Of a DNA stretch of 64,000 nt, positions 22,797-32,149 are shown piece by piece. The translations under genes were made by a program, and so were the position numbers. The notes under the pieces are model-generated. The model saw nothing but the letters and a program-made list of their open reading frames with translations, had not been told where the DNA came from and ran no database searches. The stretch is from a virus, in IMG/VR virus record IMGVR_UViG_3300028837_000875, positions 1 to 64,000 of that record. The stretch is one strand, 5' to 3'. Numbering within the stretch: the stretch's first letter is position 1; every line of letters begins with the position of its first letter.

Positions 22797-23447
22797 ATGC
22801 TAATATGGATAAGTCACGACTTGTTAGTAGAAGAACTCGAGGATTTGGGTTTAGATACTACTGCATGGACAGATAACAATTATGCCAAGCTCGATGCTGA
22901 AATCCTCAAACAACAAAGAGTATTTGAGCGACTTACAAGAAGGAAGTTTGAGCAAGCCACAATAGTGGAAAAGCTGAACGGGACTGGGAAAGAATCTATA
23001 GTTCTTAGATACTTTCCCATTATCTCTATAAGCTCTATTATTATTGAAGATGTTCCTGGCTACCCATATCTGTTGACACTAAGCGAATTTAGAGTAGATA
23101 AAGAAACTGGAATTGTAGTTCTTGTATCCACATATCCAAAGTTGACATCTTACTTTATCAAAGGAAAGCAGAATGTAACTGCTACATATGTTTATGGATA
23201 TGCAACAGGAACGATTCCAGAAGATATTCAGGACACAATTCTTTACATGACCCTTATTGGAGTTATCATGCGGACTCCAGGAGATTGGGAAAAGCTTGGA
23301 TTAAAAAGCATCCGCATAGCTCAGTATGCTGAGTCATTCGGTAGTAGCAAAAGTAAGTCAGGTGGAATTTATGCTCCACAAAAAGATTACTGGGCAGATA
23401 CAATTAAGTCAACAATTGCAAGATACAAAAGAATGCCGGTGCTCTAA
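22797..23447 (+). CDS. Head-tail connector (gp6-like), 216 aa
   Basis: The organisation matches adaptor proteins: an N-terminal helical part (WISHDLLVEELEDLGLDTT ... KQQRVFERLTRRKF), a beta section (YFPIISISSIIIED), and a helix with IPEDIQDTILYMTLIGVIM. Position right after the capsid genes and before other connectors supports the assignment. It would form the ring under the portal. No strong ribosome site is visible. Confidence 0.65.
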   Translation: MLIWISHDLLVEELEDLGLDTTAWTDNNYAKLDAEILKQQRVFERLTRRKFEQATIVEKLNGTGKESIVLRYFPIISISSIIIEDVPGYPYLLTLSEFRVDKETGIVVLVSTYPKLTSYFIKGKQNVTATYVYGYATGTIPEDIQDTILYMTLIGVIMRTPGDWEKLGLKSIRIAQYAESFGSSKSKSGGIYAPQKDYWADTIKSTIARYKRMPVL

Positions 23448-23449
23448 AT

Positions 23450-23800
23450 ATGGCCTGGGAAATTCCATTAAGGTTGCTGCCATTAAGAGCCGCAGTCAAG
23501 CGATTCAATAACGCGACTGGGGAATACGATAATACTGTTTATACAAGTCTGCCTTGCAGAATAGGACTTCACAGAGACAATTATCATACAGACCAAGCGC
23601 ACATTTCTTCTGAAGCTGAATATACAATTCTTATTTTCAATTATCTATTCAAGGCGGCAGTTGTAGACTTGAGATTTGAGGACCAGATTCATATAGGTAC
23701 ACACGTATATAGAGTGCTCAAAGTTTCAAACGCTGAATCTGCTAACCATCATTTTGAGTGCACGGTTGAGCAGACAAAGACTCCAAAGACGCAGGCTTAA
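23450..23800 (+). CDS. Head-closure/head-tail joining protein, 116 aa
   Basis: Starts three bases after the connector. All-beta appearance (FRNATGEYDNT-like loop, ISSEAEYTILIFNY, FEDQIHIGTHVYRVLKV), typical of SPP1 gp16-like head-closure adaptors. The assignment rests mainly on position and size. Confidence 0.6.
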   Translation: MAWEIPLRLLPLRAAVKRFNNATGEYDNTVYTSLPCRIGLHRDNYHTDQAHISSEAEYTILIFNYLFKAAVVDLRFEDQIHIGTHVYRVLKVSNAESANHHFECTVEQTKTPKTQA

Positions 23801-23802
23801 TT

Positions 23803-24321
23803 ATGCAAATGACAATAACAATTCCAACAAGAGCTTTGAGAAACATTCAAAGACGTTTTGGTTCTGTTGCCAATCTGCGTTGGTTAAAAAGGCCAATACG
23901 TGATTCGTATTATTTTATGCTGCATTCAGTAGAAAAGAACTTCAGAAGCGAAGGACGTCCTCACAGATGGCGTGAGTGGAGTCCAGCCTATAAAGAAAGA
24001 GTTAGAGACAAGATAGGACCGCCACACCAAATATTACAGCTTTCAGGAAAGATAGATGCAAAGAACGCAGGAGGAACAAGCGAGAGAAGAACATTTGCGT
24101 TAAAGCTCAAGCGTTCAGTTCAAGTTGGAAAAGTAGTTAGAAGAGGATGGATAATTGGTACAAACGTAGTGTATGCAAGACTTCAACAGAAAGGTGGTAC
24201 AGTTGGCAAGTATGGACAGGCTCAAGTTCCAGCCAGACCTTTCTTGGTATTTCAACTTCAGGATATTGTAATTATTCGCGCTATGTTTCAAGCGCATATT
24301 CAAAAGATGCTTTTGATTTAA
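23803..24321 (+). CDS. Virion morphogenesis / tail-completion protein (Mu gpG-like), 172 aa
   Basis: Typical motifs of phage virion morphogenesis proteins: FRSEGRPHRWREWSPAYKER, ILQLSGKIDAKNA and the C-terminal GKYGQAQVPARPFLVFQ, where PARPF is highly characteristic. These proteins act at the head-tail joint or tail terminator. The gene is basic and directly follows the adaptor genes. Confidence 0.75.
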   Translation: MQMTITIPTRALRNIQRRFGSVANLRWLKRPIRDSYYFMLHSVEKNFRSEGRPHRWREWSPAYKERVRDKIGPPHQILQLSGKIDAKNAGGTSERRTFALKLKRSVQVGKVVRRGWIIGTNVVYARLQQKGGTVGKYGQAQVPARPFLVFQLQDIVIIRAMFQAHIQKMLLI

Positions 24322-24331
24322 GGATGTTCTA

Positions 24332-24841
24332 ATGGCAGTACAGAAATATGATTATGAAGAAATGATAGATGCTCTCAAGCAATTGCTTGAGGCAAATCTT
24401 CCTGCTGCTATTGTAGAGATAAATACGGCTAAGGGCAATTATCCAATGAACAATCCTTTAGCTTATCATTTTGGTTTTCGTCACGTAGATACTCAGAAAG
24501 ACATTGGCAATGCTGTAGTAGTATTAAACGCTAACAACGTCGAAGGAATGGAATTCAATCCTGGAGTAACTGAAGAGGATTTCAGTATAGATGTGTATGT
24601 TGTTTACTGGGATAGAAAAGCAGAAATAGTAGAACGTAAAGTTCTTCGATATACAAAAGCAATAAGAAAAGTTCTTGATGCTCAATCAATCTTTAAGGAA
24701 GTAACGCCAAGGCCATCTAATGTAGGAGATTCTGTTGTCTCCATGCTTAATTGGGACCCAACGGATTTTGAAGGAGAAGTTTATTTTAAGTCAGGTTTCG
24801 TTAGAGTAAAAATTCGTGACATCTACACTTACGAGGATTAG
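24332..24841 (+). CDS. Tail terminator-like protein, 169 aa
   Basis: ATG at 24332 after AAGGATGTTCTA. The sequence has an N-terminal helix (YEEMIDALKQLLEANLPA) followed by beta segments and a helical KVLRYTKAIRKVL. Size and position between the gpG-like gene and the tail tube genes fit a tail-terminator or tail-completion protein. No diagnostic motif is seen. Confidence 0.5.
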   Translation: MAVQKYDYEEMIDALKQLLEANLPAAIVEINTAKGNYPMNNPLAYHFGFRHVDTQKDIGNAVVVLNANNVEGMEFNPGVTEEDFSIDVYVVYWDRKAEIVERKVLRYTKAIRKVLDAQSIFKEVTPRPSNVGDSVVSMLNWDPTDFEGEVYFKSGFVRVKIRDIYTYED

Positions 24842-24849
24842 GAGGAAAA

Positions 24850-25119
24850 GTGGGTAAGATAATTTTTAAAGGTTGTGTTGGTTCCAAAGCTGTTATTGGT
24901 GGAACTGTATTGCAACCAGGAGAAGAAATGAATTTGCCAATTGCAGCTATTCCTGAAGGCTGTATCAATTCGAAGGACTATGAGGTCTTTGATGATGCTG
25001 GTGAACCAGTAAAATGGAAATCAAAATTAAGTAAACCAAAAGTAGGTGAAGCCAGAATCGGAAGTAAAGAGAAAGGCAAAGAAGAGAACAAGAAAGAGAA
25101 GAAAGCTAAGGAAGATTAG
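24850..25119 (+). CDS. Small tail-region protein with Lys-rich tail, 89 aa
   Basis: GTG at 24850 after TTAGGAGGAAAA. The first 50 residues form a compact beta-like unit (IIFKGCVGSKAVIGGTVLQPG) and the rest is Lys/Glu low complexity (KGKEENKKEKKAKED). It sits among the tail genes; role unknown. Confidence 0.55.
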   Translation: MGKIIFKGCVGSKAVIGGTVLQPGEEMNLPIAAIPEGCINSKDYEVFDDAGEPVKWKSKLSKPKVGEARIGSKEKGKEENKKEKKAKED

Positions 25120-25148
25120 GTTAAGAAAGATTGACAGGAGGACAAGGC

Positions 25149-25880
25149 ATGACGATTCTTAAAGCAGACTTCCTGAAGATAGCGGATTCGATGGCCGCTC
25201 AATCTCAGGAGCTTGCGAAAGAGATGGGTACTGGAGTAGAAGCGGGCACGGCTTCACTCGGTGCACAAAATAACATTGGTATAATTATGAGTCCTCTCGC
25301 AGAGGATGTTGTTGAAGATTTACTGGAAGCATTTCGCGACCAGCTCGGAAAAATGACTACGTATCCGAATGCTTATTCAGAACATGAAGTAGGAATGAAG
25401 GCACTTAATCGTCACACTGGGGGCATCAATACTTATTTGACAGCACAGGCTGCGCGAGTAGCTCCTGAGTTCAAATGGGCAATTGAAATGCTGGCAATAG
25501 AATCTTTAGACCCTGCAAATACTTTCTCGCCTGTTGTAGACCCAATGGATACAGTTGAGATAACTGGTCTTGACGCTGCAACTTGGGTTGATATTACAGA
25601 TATTGACTCAGATAATTATTATCAATCGCCTCTTGAATTAGTAAAGACTACTGCGGCTGGAGCAGCGGACCCAATAAACTTTACAATTCGATATACATTT
25701 TTTGATGGAACTACCTCTGACCAAATTACTACAGTTGATGCAAGTGATGCGATTGACACTGTAGATTTGCTTCCTCAGGAAGCTATCGCTGTCACTTTAG
25801 TTTCTGTAACTTGTGGAGCTGGGTCTGCTGGCCAAGCATGGAAAGTTCGTTCAAAACTTGAAAGAGTTGTTGTTCTTTAA
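25149..25880 (+). CDS. Predicted tail structural protein, 243 aa
   Basis: ATG at 25149 follows ACAGGAGGACAAGGC; an upstream in-frame TTG is less likely. The N-terminal half is helical and Ala-rich, and the C-terminal half (FTIRYTFFDGTTSDQITTVDA) looks like a beta-sandwich of the Ig type. Its GC content is relatively high, suggesting strong expression. It directly precedes the tail-tube-like gene. Confidence 0.5.
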   Translation: MTILKADFLKIADSMAAQSQELAKEMGTGVEAGTASLGAQNNIGIIMSPLAEDVVEDLLEAFRDQLGKMTTYPNAYSEHEVGMKALNRHTGGINTYLTAQAARVAPEFKWAIEMLAIESLDPANTFSPVVDPMDTVEITGLDAATWVDITDIDSDNYYQSPLELVKTTAAGAADPINFTIRYTFFDGTTSDQITTVDASDAIDTVDLLPQEAIAVTLVSVTCGAGSAGQAWKVRSKLERVVVL

Positions 25881-25906
25881 TCAAACAACTAAGAGGAGAA
25901 AGTCGT

Positions 25907-26416
25907 ATGAAAGAGTGCAAGAATATCCTTCATGGCATCGCGTCGGTATTCCTTGACGGAGCCGATATAGGATATACCGAAGGCGGTGTTGAAGTTGAAA
26001 AAGGAATGGACACATTTGATAAGCTTGTGGACCAGGAGCTTGATGCTTGCGATATAGCAGTCACACAGTACACGATGATTGTGCGCACATCATTAGCTGA
26101 GACCACGCTTGAGAATATTAAGAGAGCTTGGAATGAAGCTGCTGTAATTACTACAACTCCAGGCCCGCCAAAGTATAGAACATTGACGTTTGGAATTCAG
26201 CAAGAAATTCCTGAGCATACATTGAAGTTTGTAGGATATTCTCCTGAGAAACTTAATCGTGAATATAATTTCAGAAGAGCAAAGCAAATTTCATCTTCGG
26301 CTCACACACTTCAGAAAGGTGACAAGGTTGTAGTGCCGGTAGAATTTCGCTGCTTGCCAGATTTTACCAAGCCCCGTGAAGAGCAGTATGGCTGGGTTGA
26401 CGATTTTGAAAGCTAA
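25907..26416 (+). CDS. Major tail (tube) protein, 169 aa
   Basis: ATG at 25907 after GAGGAGAAAGTCGT. The opening ASVFLDGADIGYTEGGVEVEKG is characteristic of tail-tube proteins (F-x-D-G-x-x-x-G-x-T-x-G-G-V). It is followed by DELDACDI-like beta hairpin segments and VPVEFRCLPDFT. It lies directly before the two tail chaperone frames and the tape measure, the standard order. Confidence 0.75.
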   Translation: MKECKNILHGIASVFLDGADIGYTEGGVEVEKGMDTFDKLVDQELDACDIAVTQYTMIVRTSLAETTLENIKRAWNEAAVITTTPGPPKYRTLTFGIQQEIPEHTLKFVGYSPEKLNREYNFRRAKQISSSAHTLQKGDKVVVPVEFRCLPDFTKPREEQYGWVDDFES

Positions 26417-26444
26417 ATAGCTGACTTGCTTTAGGAGGTAAGAG

Positions 26445-26969
26445 ATGTCAGTAGAGGGTGTAGGTACCGATAAAGAAGTTAATGCTGATAAAGCGGAAGA
26501 AATAAAAGAAAAGGTATTGGAAGTCAAAGACGCTTTTTCAGACATTGAAGTTCTTGCAGGACCTTGTAGGGAATACACCATCGGTGATAAGAAGTTTTCA
26601 CAGAAGCCTCTCGTTATGCGTGATTTCGGGAGGCTGTTTGAACATCTTATCGAGATGCTAAGCATAGCTGTAGCAGTGAATCCTGATTTATTAAAGTCAG
26701 GAAAATTTGAAGTTGATACGGATAATCTTTCGCCAGCCTTTTTAATTGGAATGGCTCAAGGCAGTAAAGAAATGATGGAGAAAGTATATGACATCATTAC
26801 TTTGTTGCTAAATGCTGATAGAGATTTCCTGCTTGATAATCTGAACATTTCTCAATTCACTCGAATTTTGGCTGATGTAATAGAGCTTAATGACTTAAGG
26901 GAAATTATCGCAAATTTTTCAAGGATGGGACGTCAGGTACGGGAATATCTTCAGAAGAGCAAGACATAA
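26445..26969 (+). CDS. Tail assembly chaperone, short frame (gpG-like), 174 aa
   Basis: ATG at 26445 after TTAGGAGGTAAGAG. Helical acidic protein located between the tail tube and tape measure, the position of lambda gpG. It contains the slippery AAATTTT at 26912-26918 in its own frame; most ribosomes would stop at 26969 and a minority would shift -1 into the downstream frame. Confidence 0.75.
   Translation: MSVEGVGTDKEVNADKAEEIKEKVLEVKDAFSDIEVLAGPCREYTIGDKKFSQKPLVMRDFGRLFEHLIEMLSIAVAVNPDLLKSGKFEVDTDNLSPAFLIGMAQGSKEMMEKVYDIITLLLNADRDFLLDNLNISQFTRILADVIELNDLREIIANFSRMGRQVREYLQKSKT
26912..26918 (+). other. -1 frameshift slippery site of the tail assembly chaperone
   Basis: The heptamer A-AAT-TTT in the gpG-like frame fits the X-XXY-YYZ rule. 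The -1 frame is open from here through 27244. Coding-like sequence is visible well before its first ATG at 27038 (ITWGSIFEFFAACYTWKKEY). The arrangement is conserved across long-tailed phages. Confidence 0.75.
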
Positions 26970-27244
26970 CTTGGGGTTCCATTTTTGAATTTTTTGCAGC
27001 GTGCTATACGTGGAAAAAAGAATATATCCTCGATAGCATGACGTTCCCACAAGTGAAGCTTTACTTAAATCGCAATCTTGCAAGGCGAGAAATGGAAGCC
27101 AAAGAAATAGAAAAAATTACAAATGTGACTGGAGCAATGTTTGATAGCAATAGAAGTAAGGAAGTTACTCCAATGACTAATGCTGATTTGCCTTCTTTTG
27201 GTCTTGGACTTAGGAAGAAAAAGAAAGAATCAGAGGCAGAATAA
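26918..27244 (+). CDS. Tail assembly chaperone, -1 frame extension (gpT-like)
   Basis: Translated by -1 frameshifting from the gpG-like frame, giving a fusion of about 266 residues. The extension includes WGSIFEFFAACYTW, LDSMTFPQVKLYLNRNLARR and a basic end (LRKKKKESEAE). Starting at ATG 27038 alone would lose the clearly coding first 40 residues. The stop is adjacent to the tape-measure start. Confidence 0.7.
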   Translation, partial: FKDGTSGTGISSEEQDITWGSIFEFFAACYTWKKEYILDSMTFPQVKLYLNRNLARREMEAKEIEKITNVTGAMFDSNRSKEVTPMTNADLPSFGLGLRKKKKESEAE

Positions 27245-30200
27245 ATGGCGTTACTCAGCATAGGACTTGGCGTTATCACTGCTCCTTTTACTGCTGGCCT
27301 TGGATTAGCAGGCACCGCTGTCAAAGGATTTACGAGTATTCTTAGCGGTGCTTACGGTCTACTCAAAAGCTTCTGGATGAAAATCAAAAAGTGGGCGCTA
27401 ATCGCAACAGCAGCACTTGCTGGTACAATTTATATGGCCGCCAAATTCCAGAAGCAAATGGCGTTTGTTGCTACAATGGTGAAGGACACAGACAAGTGGA
27501 TGGGCAAATTTACTGAAAGCGTCAAACAAATGTCTGTTGCTTTCGGTCAATCTACGAACGGCATGACTCAAGCTCTCTATGATATTCTTTCTGCAAGCGT
27601 TCCTCCACAAAAAGCATTGAAGATGTTGGAGACAGCGGCAAAGGCCGCTGTTGCTGGTTTTACTGATGTAGAGCAAGTAGGAAAAACTCTAACTTCAGTG
27701 ATGAATGGAATGGGTATTTCTTTCGAGCAGTCTGGAAAAGTTGCAGACGTGATGTTCAGAATTGTAGAGAAAGGACAATTAACATTTAATCAACTTCAAG
27801 GAAACATGGCTCGTGCCATGGTTGCTGCTCGTGCTGCACGAGTTCCATTTGAACAGCTTGCTGCTTCTTATGCCTTCTTGACTCGTAAAGGTTTTAGTGT
27901 TGCAATGGCTGAGACAGCTATTGCAAGAGCACTTACATCTACGCTTACTCCAAGAAAAGAAGCGAGAAAAGCGGCTGAAAAATACGGAGTTGAACTTGGT
28001 GAAACTGCGCTTGCTACAAAAGGTTTGTTAGGAGTTATAAAGGATTTAGCAAAAGCAGGATTGACTGAAGCTCAACTTCAAGAATTGTTCCCAGCAATCA
28101 GGGCACGTAATGCTATCAGTGCAATGATAAAAGATGTAAAGGGATTTGAAGGCGACGTCATTGCTATGTATCAGGCAGGAGGAGCACAGGGCAGGGCTTT
28201 CGCAAAAGCAACAGAAACGCTTGCGTTCCAATTTTCTAAATTCATTCAAGGCATGAAAGTATTCTTGATTGACTTAGTCACTCCAATGTTGCCAGCTCTG
28301 CAAAAGCTATTCAAGCGACTTTCAATGATTGCAGAATACTTAAGGACAACTTTTGCGGTAGATATTGCTGGAGATATGGCCGCGCTTGCAGACAACATTG
28401 TTAAGAAAATAGAGAGTGTAATTTTTTGGATTATGCAAGAAGTTCCTTATATCTTCCAGAAGATTTGGGGCTATCTTAAGTTTACTATGAAAATCATTTC
28501 TACTGTTCTTGATGTTGGAATTCTCAAGACACTGGTTGGAGCTTATTGGACTTATCTTACAAATTTCTTTGAGAATATAATCAGAGTTGTAACTGGATTA
28601 GCTCGGGCAGTTGGCGAAAGACTTTATCAAATAGCTCGTAAAACCTGGTGGGAAATAAAAAGTTTTATTACTGGTGAAGCGATTCCGGATTACATAAATG
28701 AATTTACTGGTATGCTTGATTACATAGAACTCCAATTGACTAACAGGATGCCAGATGCATTCAAAGAAGGATGGCAAAAGGCAAGTAAATGGTATGAGGA
28801 TTATACAAAAGGAATTGATGCTAAATATGAAGCACGAGCTAAAAAGCTTGCGGCGTTACGAGATAAGATGAATCAAGAAGAACTCAAAGGCGCACAAGAC
28901 AATGCTGAATCTGCAAGCAAGATAGACCATGCTTTTGAAAACGAGAAAATGAATGTAGCAAAAAAAGCTATTAAGGAAATAATAGAGGAAGAGGAAAAGA
29001 AGATAGCACATCTTAAAGCTCTCGGTCAGCTTTCTTTGGATGAGGAAATCAAACGCTATAAGAAACTTCTTTCTATTGCAAAAGCTGATACAGAAGAAAG
29101 AATGAAGCTTGAACAGAAAGTATATGAGCTTGAGAAATCATTACGAGAAAGAAGGAAGAGCGAGGCTTTTGAGCACTTTGGTTATATGGAAAAAACTGAA
29201 CGTGAAGTAACTCAAGCTAAGGTAGGTTATCTTGAAAAGTTTCTCAAGGAAGAAAAAGGAAGTTATCAAGAAAGACGAGCGGCTGCAATAGAACTATTCA
29301 AGCTACGTCAAGAGTTGCGCAAGATGGATATGGAAGAACAAAAGAAACTCAATGAATTTTATATGGATGAAGATTGGAAGCGACTCAAAGCTCAAGAAGA
29401 GATACTTAAGAAACGCAAGTTCATGTTTGCTCGTGATAAATTTGCACATCAGAAAATAGATGCAGCATTGCAAAAAAATCTAAGAAGGCAAGCTGAACAA
29501 AGAGCAGAGTTTATCCGCAAGCTTACAGTTAAGCAGACAAAGACTTGGGACCTTGAAGGACTTAGAAGGCTCAAGATTGCAGAGCGTCACGCAGAGGAAG
29601 CAGTAAAGAAGGACAAGCTCTCGGCAAAAGAGAAGGCAGCTTATGAGAAAGAGCTTGAGAAAATACGAGAGCAGATAACACAAGCTCGTGGCGACGTGAT
29701 GAAAAAAGAGGGAATGAAAACTGAGGACCTGTTAAAGAAAGAACAAGAGTGGCATAAGGCACTTGAAAAAGAAATAGCAAAAGCAACTGGCAAGAGAGTA
29801 GACGAAGTTGCAGATAAAGAAAAATCAACACAAGAAAAACGAGTCCAGCAGGCAGAAGAGACAAAGCAGAAAGTTGGAGAGATAGGAGACAAAGCAAAAG
29901 GAAAGATAAAAGAAATCTCAGAAGCTATGCAAGATTCTATGACAAGTGCAATCAAAGCAATACTTGAAGCATTGAAAAAACTTGAACAACAATTGATAGC
30001 TATCTTCGATAGAATCAGACAGATATGTGCAGCGGCTCAATGTGGCGGTGCTTTGCCGGTACCAGGCTTCGGCAAGGCGGCCGCTGGCAGATTGCTCAAT
30101 GGAAAGAGAGCAGGAGCAGGGACGGCTATTACTAAGCGAGACGTTAAAGTGGGACCAATATACATTGGCAAGATTGATTCAATGGTTGATGTTATTCGAG

Positions 30201-30265
30201 CCGGCGAGAAGATAGGCGAAGAACTTGCAAGCTCGGCAGGAAGAGATTTCAGGGCAGTGCTATAA
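27245..30265 (+). CDS. Tail tape measure protein, 1006 aa
   Basis: The largest tail protein, directly after the chaperones. The N-terminus is hydrophobic (WALIATAALAGTIYMAAKF), followed by the TP901-type tape-measure region (ALYDILSASVPPQKALKML, VMNGMGISFEQSGKVADVMF). The middle has further hydrophobic helices. The last 450 residues are a long Lys/Glu coiled coil, then a Gly/Ala segment. It sets the tail length and helps DNA entry. Its size implies a tail of roughly 150 nm if the usual 0.15 nm per residue holds. Confidence 0.85.
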   Translation: MALLSIGLGVITAPFTAGLGLAGTAVKGFTSILSGAYGLLKSFWMKIKKWALIATAALAGTIYMAAKFQKQMAFVATMVKDTDKWMGKFTESVKQMSVAFGQSTNGMTQALYDILSASVPPQKALKMLETAAKAAVAGFTDVEQVGKTLTSVMNGMGISFEQSGKVADVMFRIVEKGQLTFNQLQGNMARAMVAARAARVPFEQLAASYAFLTRKGFSVAMAETAIARALTSTLTPRKEARKAAEKYGVELGETALATKGLLGVIKDLAKAGLTEAQLQELFPAIRARNAISAMIKDVKGFEGDVIAMYQAGGAQGRAFAKATETLAFQFSKFIQGMKVFLIDLVTPMLPALQKLFKRLSMIAEYLRTTFAVDIAGDMAALADNIVKKIESVIFWIMQEVPYIFQKIWGYLKFTMKIISTVLDVGILKTLVGAYWTYLTNFFENIIRVVTGLARAVGERLYQIARKTWWEIKSFITGEAIPDYINEFTGMLDYIELQLTNRMPDAFKEGWQKASKWYEDYTKGIDAKYEARAKKLAALRDKMNQEELKGAQDNAESASKIDHAFENEKMNVAKKAIKEIIEEEEKKIAHLKALGQLSLDEEIKRYKKLLSIAKADTEERMKLEQKVYELEKSLRERRKSEAFEHFGYMEKTEREVTQAKVGYLEKFLKEEKGSYQERRAAAIELFKLRQELRKMDMEEQKKLNEFYMDEDWKRLKAQEEILKKRKFMFARDKFAHQKIDAALQKNLRRQAEQRAEFIRKLTVKQTKTWDLEGLRRLKIAERHAEEAVKKDKLSAKEKAAYEKELEKIREQITQARGDVMKKEGMKTEDLLKKEQEWHKALEKEIAKATGKRVDEVADKEKSTQEKRVQQAEETKQKVGEIGDKAKGKIKEISEAMQDSMTSAIKAILEALKKLEQQLIAIFDRIRQICAAAQCGGALPVPGFGKAAAGRLLNGKRAGAGTAITKRDVKVGPIYIGKIDSMVDVIRAGEKIGEELASSAGRDFRAVL

Positions 30266-32137
30266 ATGGGAACACATAGACAATTTGAAGGTGGAGGGGA
30301 CCCACCGCAAAAGCCGATACCTCTTCCTCCAAAGGGAGGCAGAATCGGTGACTCTTGCGATGGCACAAGTAAACTTGCTCTTCAATTTATACTCACGCCA
30401 TCACTGACGCCATCAGGTCCATTTGACTGGGAAGGCAAAAGTCTGGACCAGGAAATTCTTAATAGAATGGTTCCAGGCTTCACCGTCACTGCATATACTT
30501 TTAATGTTTGGGAAGGTAGACCAGTTCTTGCAAATAGAATGAGTCCAGAAGATTTCAGAGAAGCAACAGAGAATCCACCTAAAGGTATAGATGAAACGCC
30601 TAACAAACCAAGAACAACTGGAACCGATAAAGATGAAGAATGGAAAAAGAATCCGCGTACAGTTCCATCTGACCCAGTTAGAAAATTGCAGAAGAGAGAA
30701 GAATACGAAGTAAAGAAAGTCAAGCAGATGCCTGACGGACCGAACAAAATAAAGCTTGAAGTAGAAGCTCAAAACAAGAAAGAAAAACTGCTTGAGAAAA
30801 AGATAAACAAACGCTTTGGGCCAGAATATGGAACGCCAAAAGTCAGCGATGTGGTTAAGTACGTTGCAGAGCAATGTGGCTTTAGTGATGCCCGTGTAGA
30901 TGAAGTTGATATTGTTATGCCTACGTTTGACTGCCGTGAATATTACGCAAGAGAAGTTCTTGATATTTGCTCGAAGATTTCAGGAGGAGCATATACAATC
31001 CTTGAAAATACACTTCATTTCTTTACGCCTGGCTCAAGGCCAAATCCAGTTCCTGCAACTACTGACCCTAACAAAAAGAATTGGGGCACTACTGTAAGAG
31101 ATGATGATGTAATACCAAACGGAATCAGAAAAGGGACTCTTGAGGTTGAAAAGAACTCAGAGAATTTAGTCAACAAAGTGCAAGAAGCAAATTCAGGAGA
31201 GAAAGCAAAGCGCAAAGAAAAGTTAGTCGGTGATGGACAAAAGGATGAATTGCATTGCTCTTATGAGCCGGAAGAAACGTTTGTATTCACGATGCATTCT
31301 GATGGCGAAGGCGAGTCTCTTCCGCGCTTCATTAGACAGGACTGGGGTGATAGAGAAATTGTTCAGCACTATCTTGATGCTGGAGTTGCTTACCCTTCTC
31401 CTGATTATGAAGGAGCAGTAGAGCCATCGAGTATTTGGGGCGTTTATGTAAATACAAAAGAGAAGGCAATTCGTCTTGTCTACGCCGATACAGGCCAACC
31501 ATTTGTCATGCCAGATAACTCTTTGAACCCAGATTACTTTCTTGAGTTTGAATATTATTATCGAGCACCAGTATTCAGAATTCTCAGTGCTGATGCTTCT
31601 GTTGGAAGATGGGGCGAAAGAGAAACAATAATCGTATCTCCTGAGCGTCAGTATGATGAGCTTTATAGACGCCTTGCGGAAGCTGAACTTGCAGACTGGT
31701 GTGAACCAGTAACACAAGTGCGCTGTGAAGTATTTGATGACGTGTATCAGGTAGGAGATACGGTCAGATTCATAGCTCCTGAAATCGGACTTGATAAAGA
31801 GTTTACTATCTTTGAGATAACAAGAGACTTCGATGCAGAAGTAAGACAGCATTATCCTCAAAAAGATTATGGTCAATCAGTACAAATCAAAGCAGGAAAT
31901 AAGCTGCCGCGTGAACTTAGACATATACTTGCTTTTCTGAACAGGAATATCAATAATCTGAATAGAGCTTTTAATCTATCTGACTTGAATTCTGAATCTG
32001 GTAGTTCAGTACCCGTTCAATGGGAAAGATATTATCCAGAAGGAATTGAAGTAAGAGAAACTGTCACATGTGAACTTGGAGTTATGCCATTGGATAGAAA
32101 AGGCGGACGCATAGGACATACGCGGATACAAAGTTAA
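30266..32137 (+). CDS. Tail-tip hub / tail-associated protein, 623 aa
   Basis: Starts directly after the tape measure. Central segments VDIVMPTFDCREYYAREVLD and ISGGAYTILENTLHFFTPGS fit the hub fold of tail-tip or late-control-type proteins. The region around residues 100-200 is highly charged. The last 150 residues include beta-rich DVYQVGDTVRFIAPEIG and a helical ILAFLNRNINNLNRAFNL. The gene position supports a distal tail or hub role; catalytic activity is not evident. Confidence 0.6.
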   Translation: MGTHRQFEGGGDPPQKPIPLPPKGGRIGDSCDGTSKLALQFILTPSLTPSGPFDWEGKSLDQEILNRMVPGFTVTAYTFNVWEGRPVLANRMSPEDFREATENPPKGIDETPNKPRTTGTDKDEEWKKNPRTVPSDPVRKLQKREEYEVKKVKQMPDGPNKIKLEVEAQNKKEKLLEKKINKRFGPEYGTPKVSDVVKYVAEQCGFSDARVDEVDIVMPTFDCREYYAREVLDICSKISGGAYTILENTLHFFTPGSRPNPVPATTDPNKKNWGTTVRDDDVIPNGIRKGTLEVEKNSENLVNKVQEANSGEKAKRKEKLVGDGQKDELHCSYEPEETFVFTMHSDGEGESLPRFIRQDWGDREIVQHYLDAGVAYPSPDYEGAVEPSSIWGVYVNTKEKAIRLVYADTGQPFVMPDNSLNPDYFLEFEYYYRAPVFRILSADASVGRWGERETIIVSPERQYDELYRRLAEAELADWCEPVTQVRCEVFDDVYQVGDTVRFIAPEIGLDKEFTIFEITRDFDAEVRQHYPQKDYGQSVQIKAGNKLPRELRHILAFLNRNINNLNRAFNLSDLNSESGSSVPVQWERYYPEGIEVRETVTCELGVMPLDRKGGRIGHTRIQS

Positions 32138-32149
32138 GCTGAGGAAATA

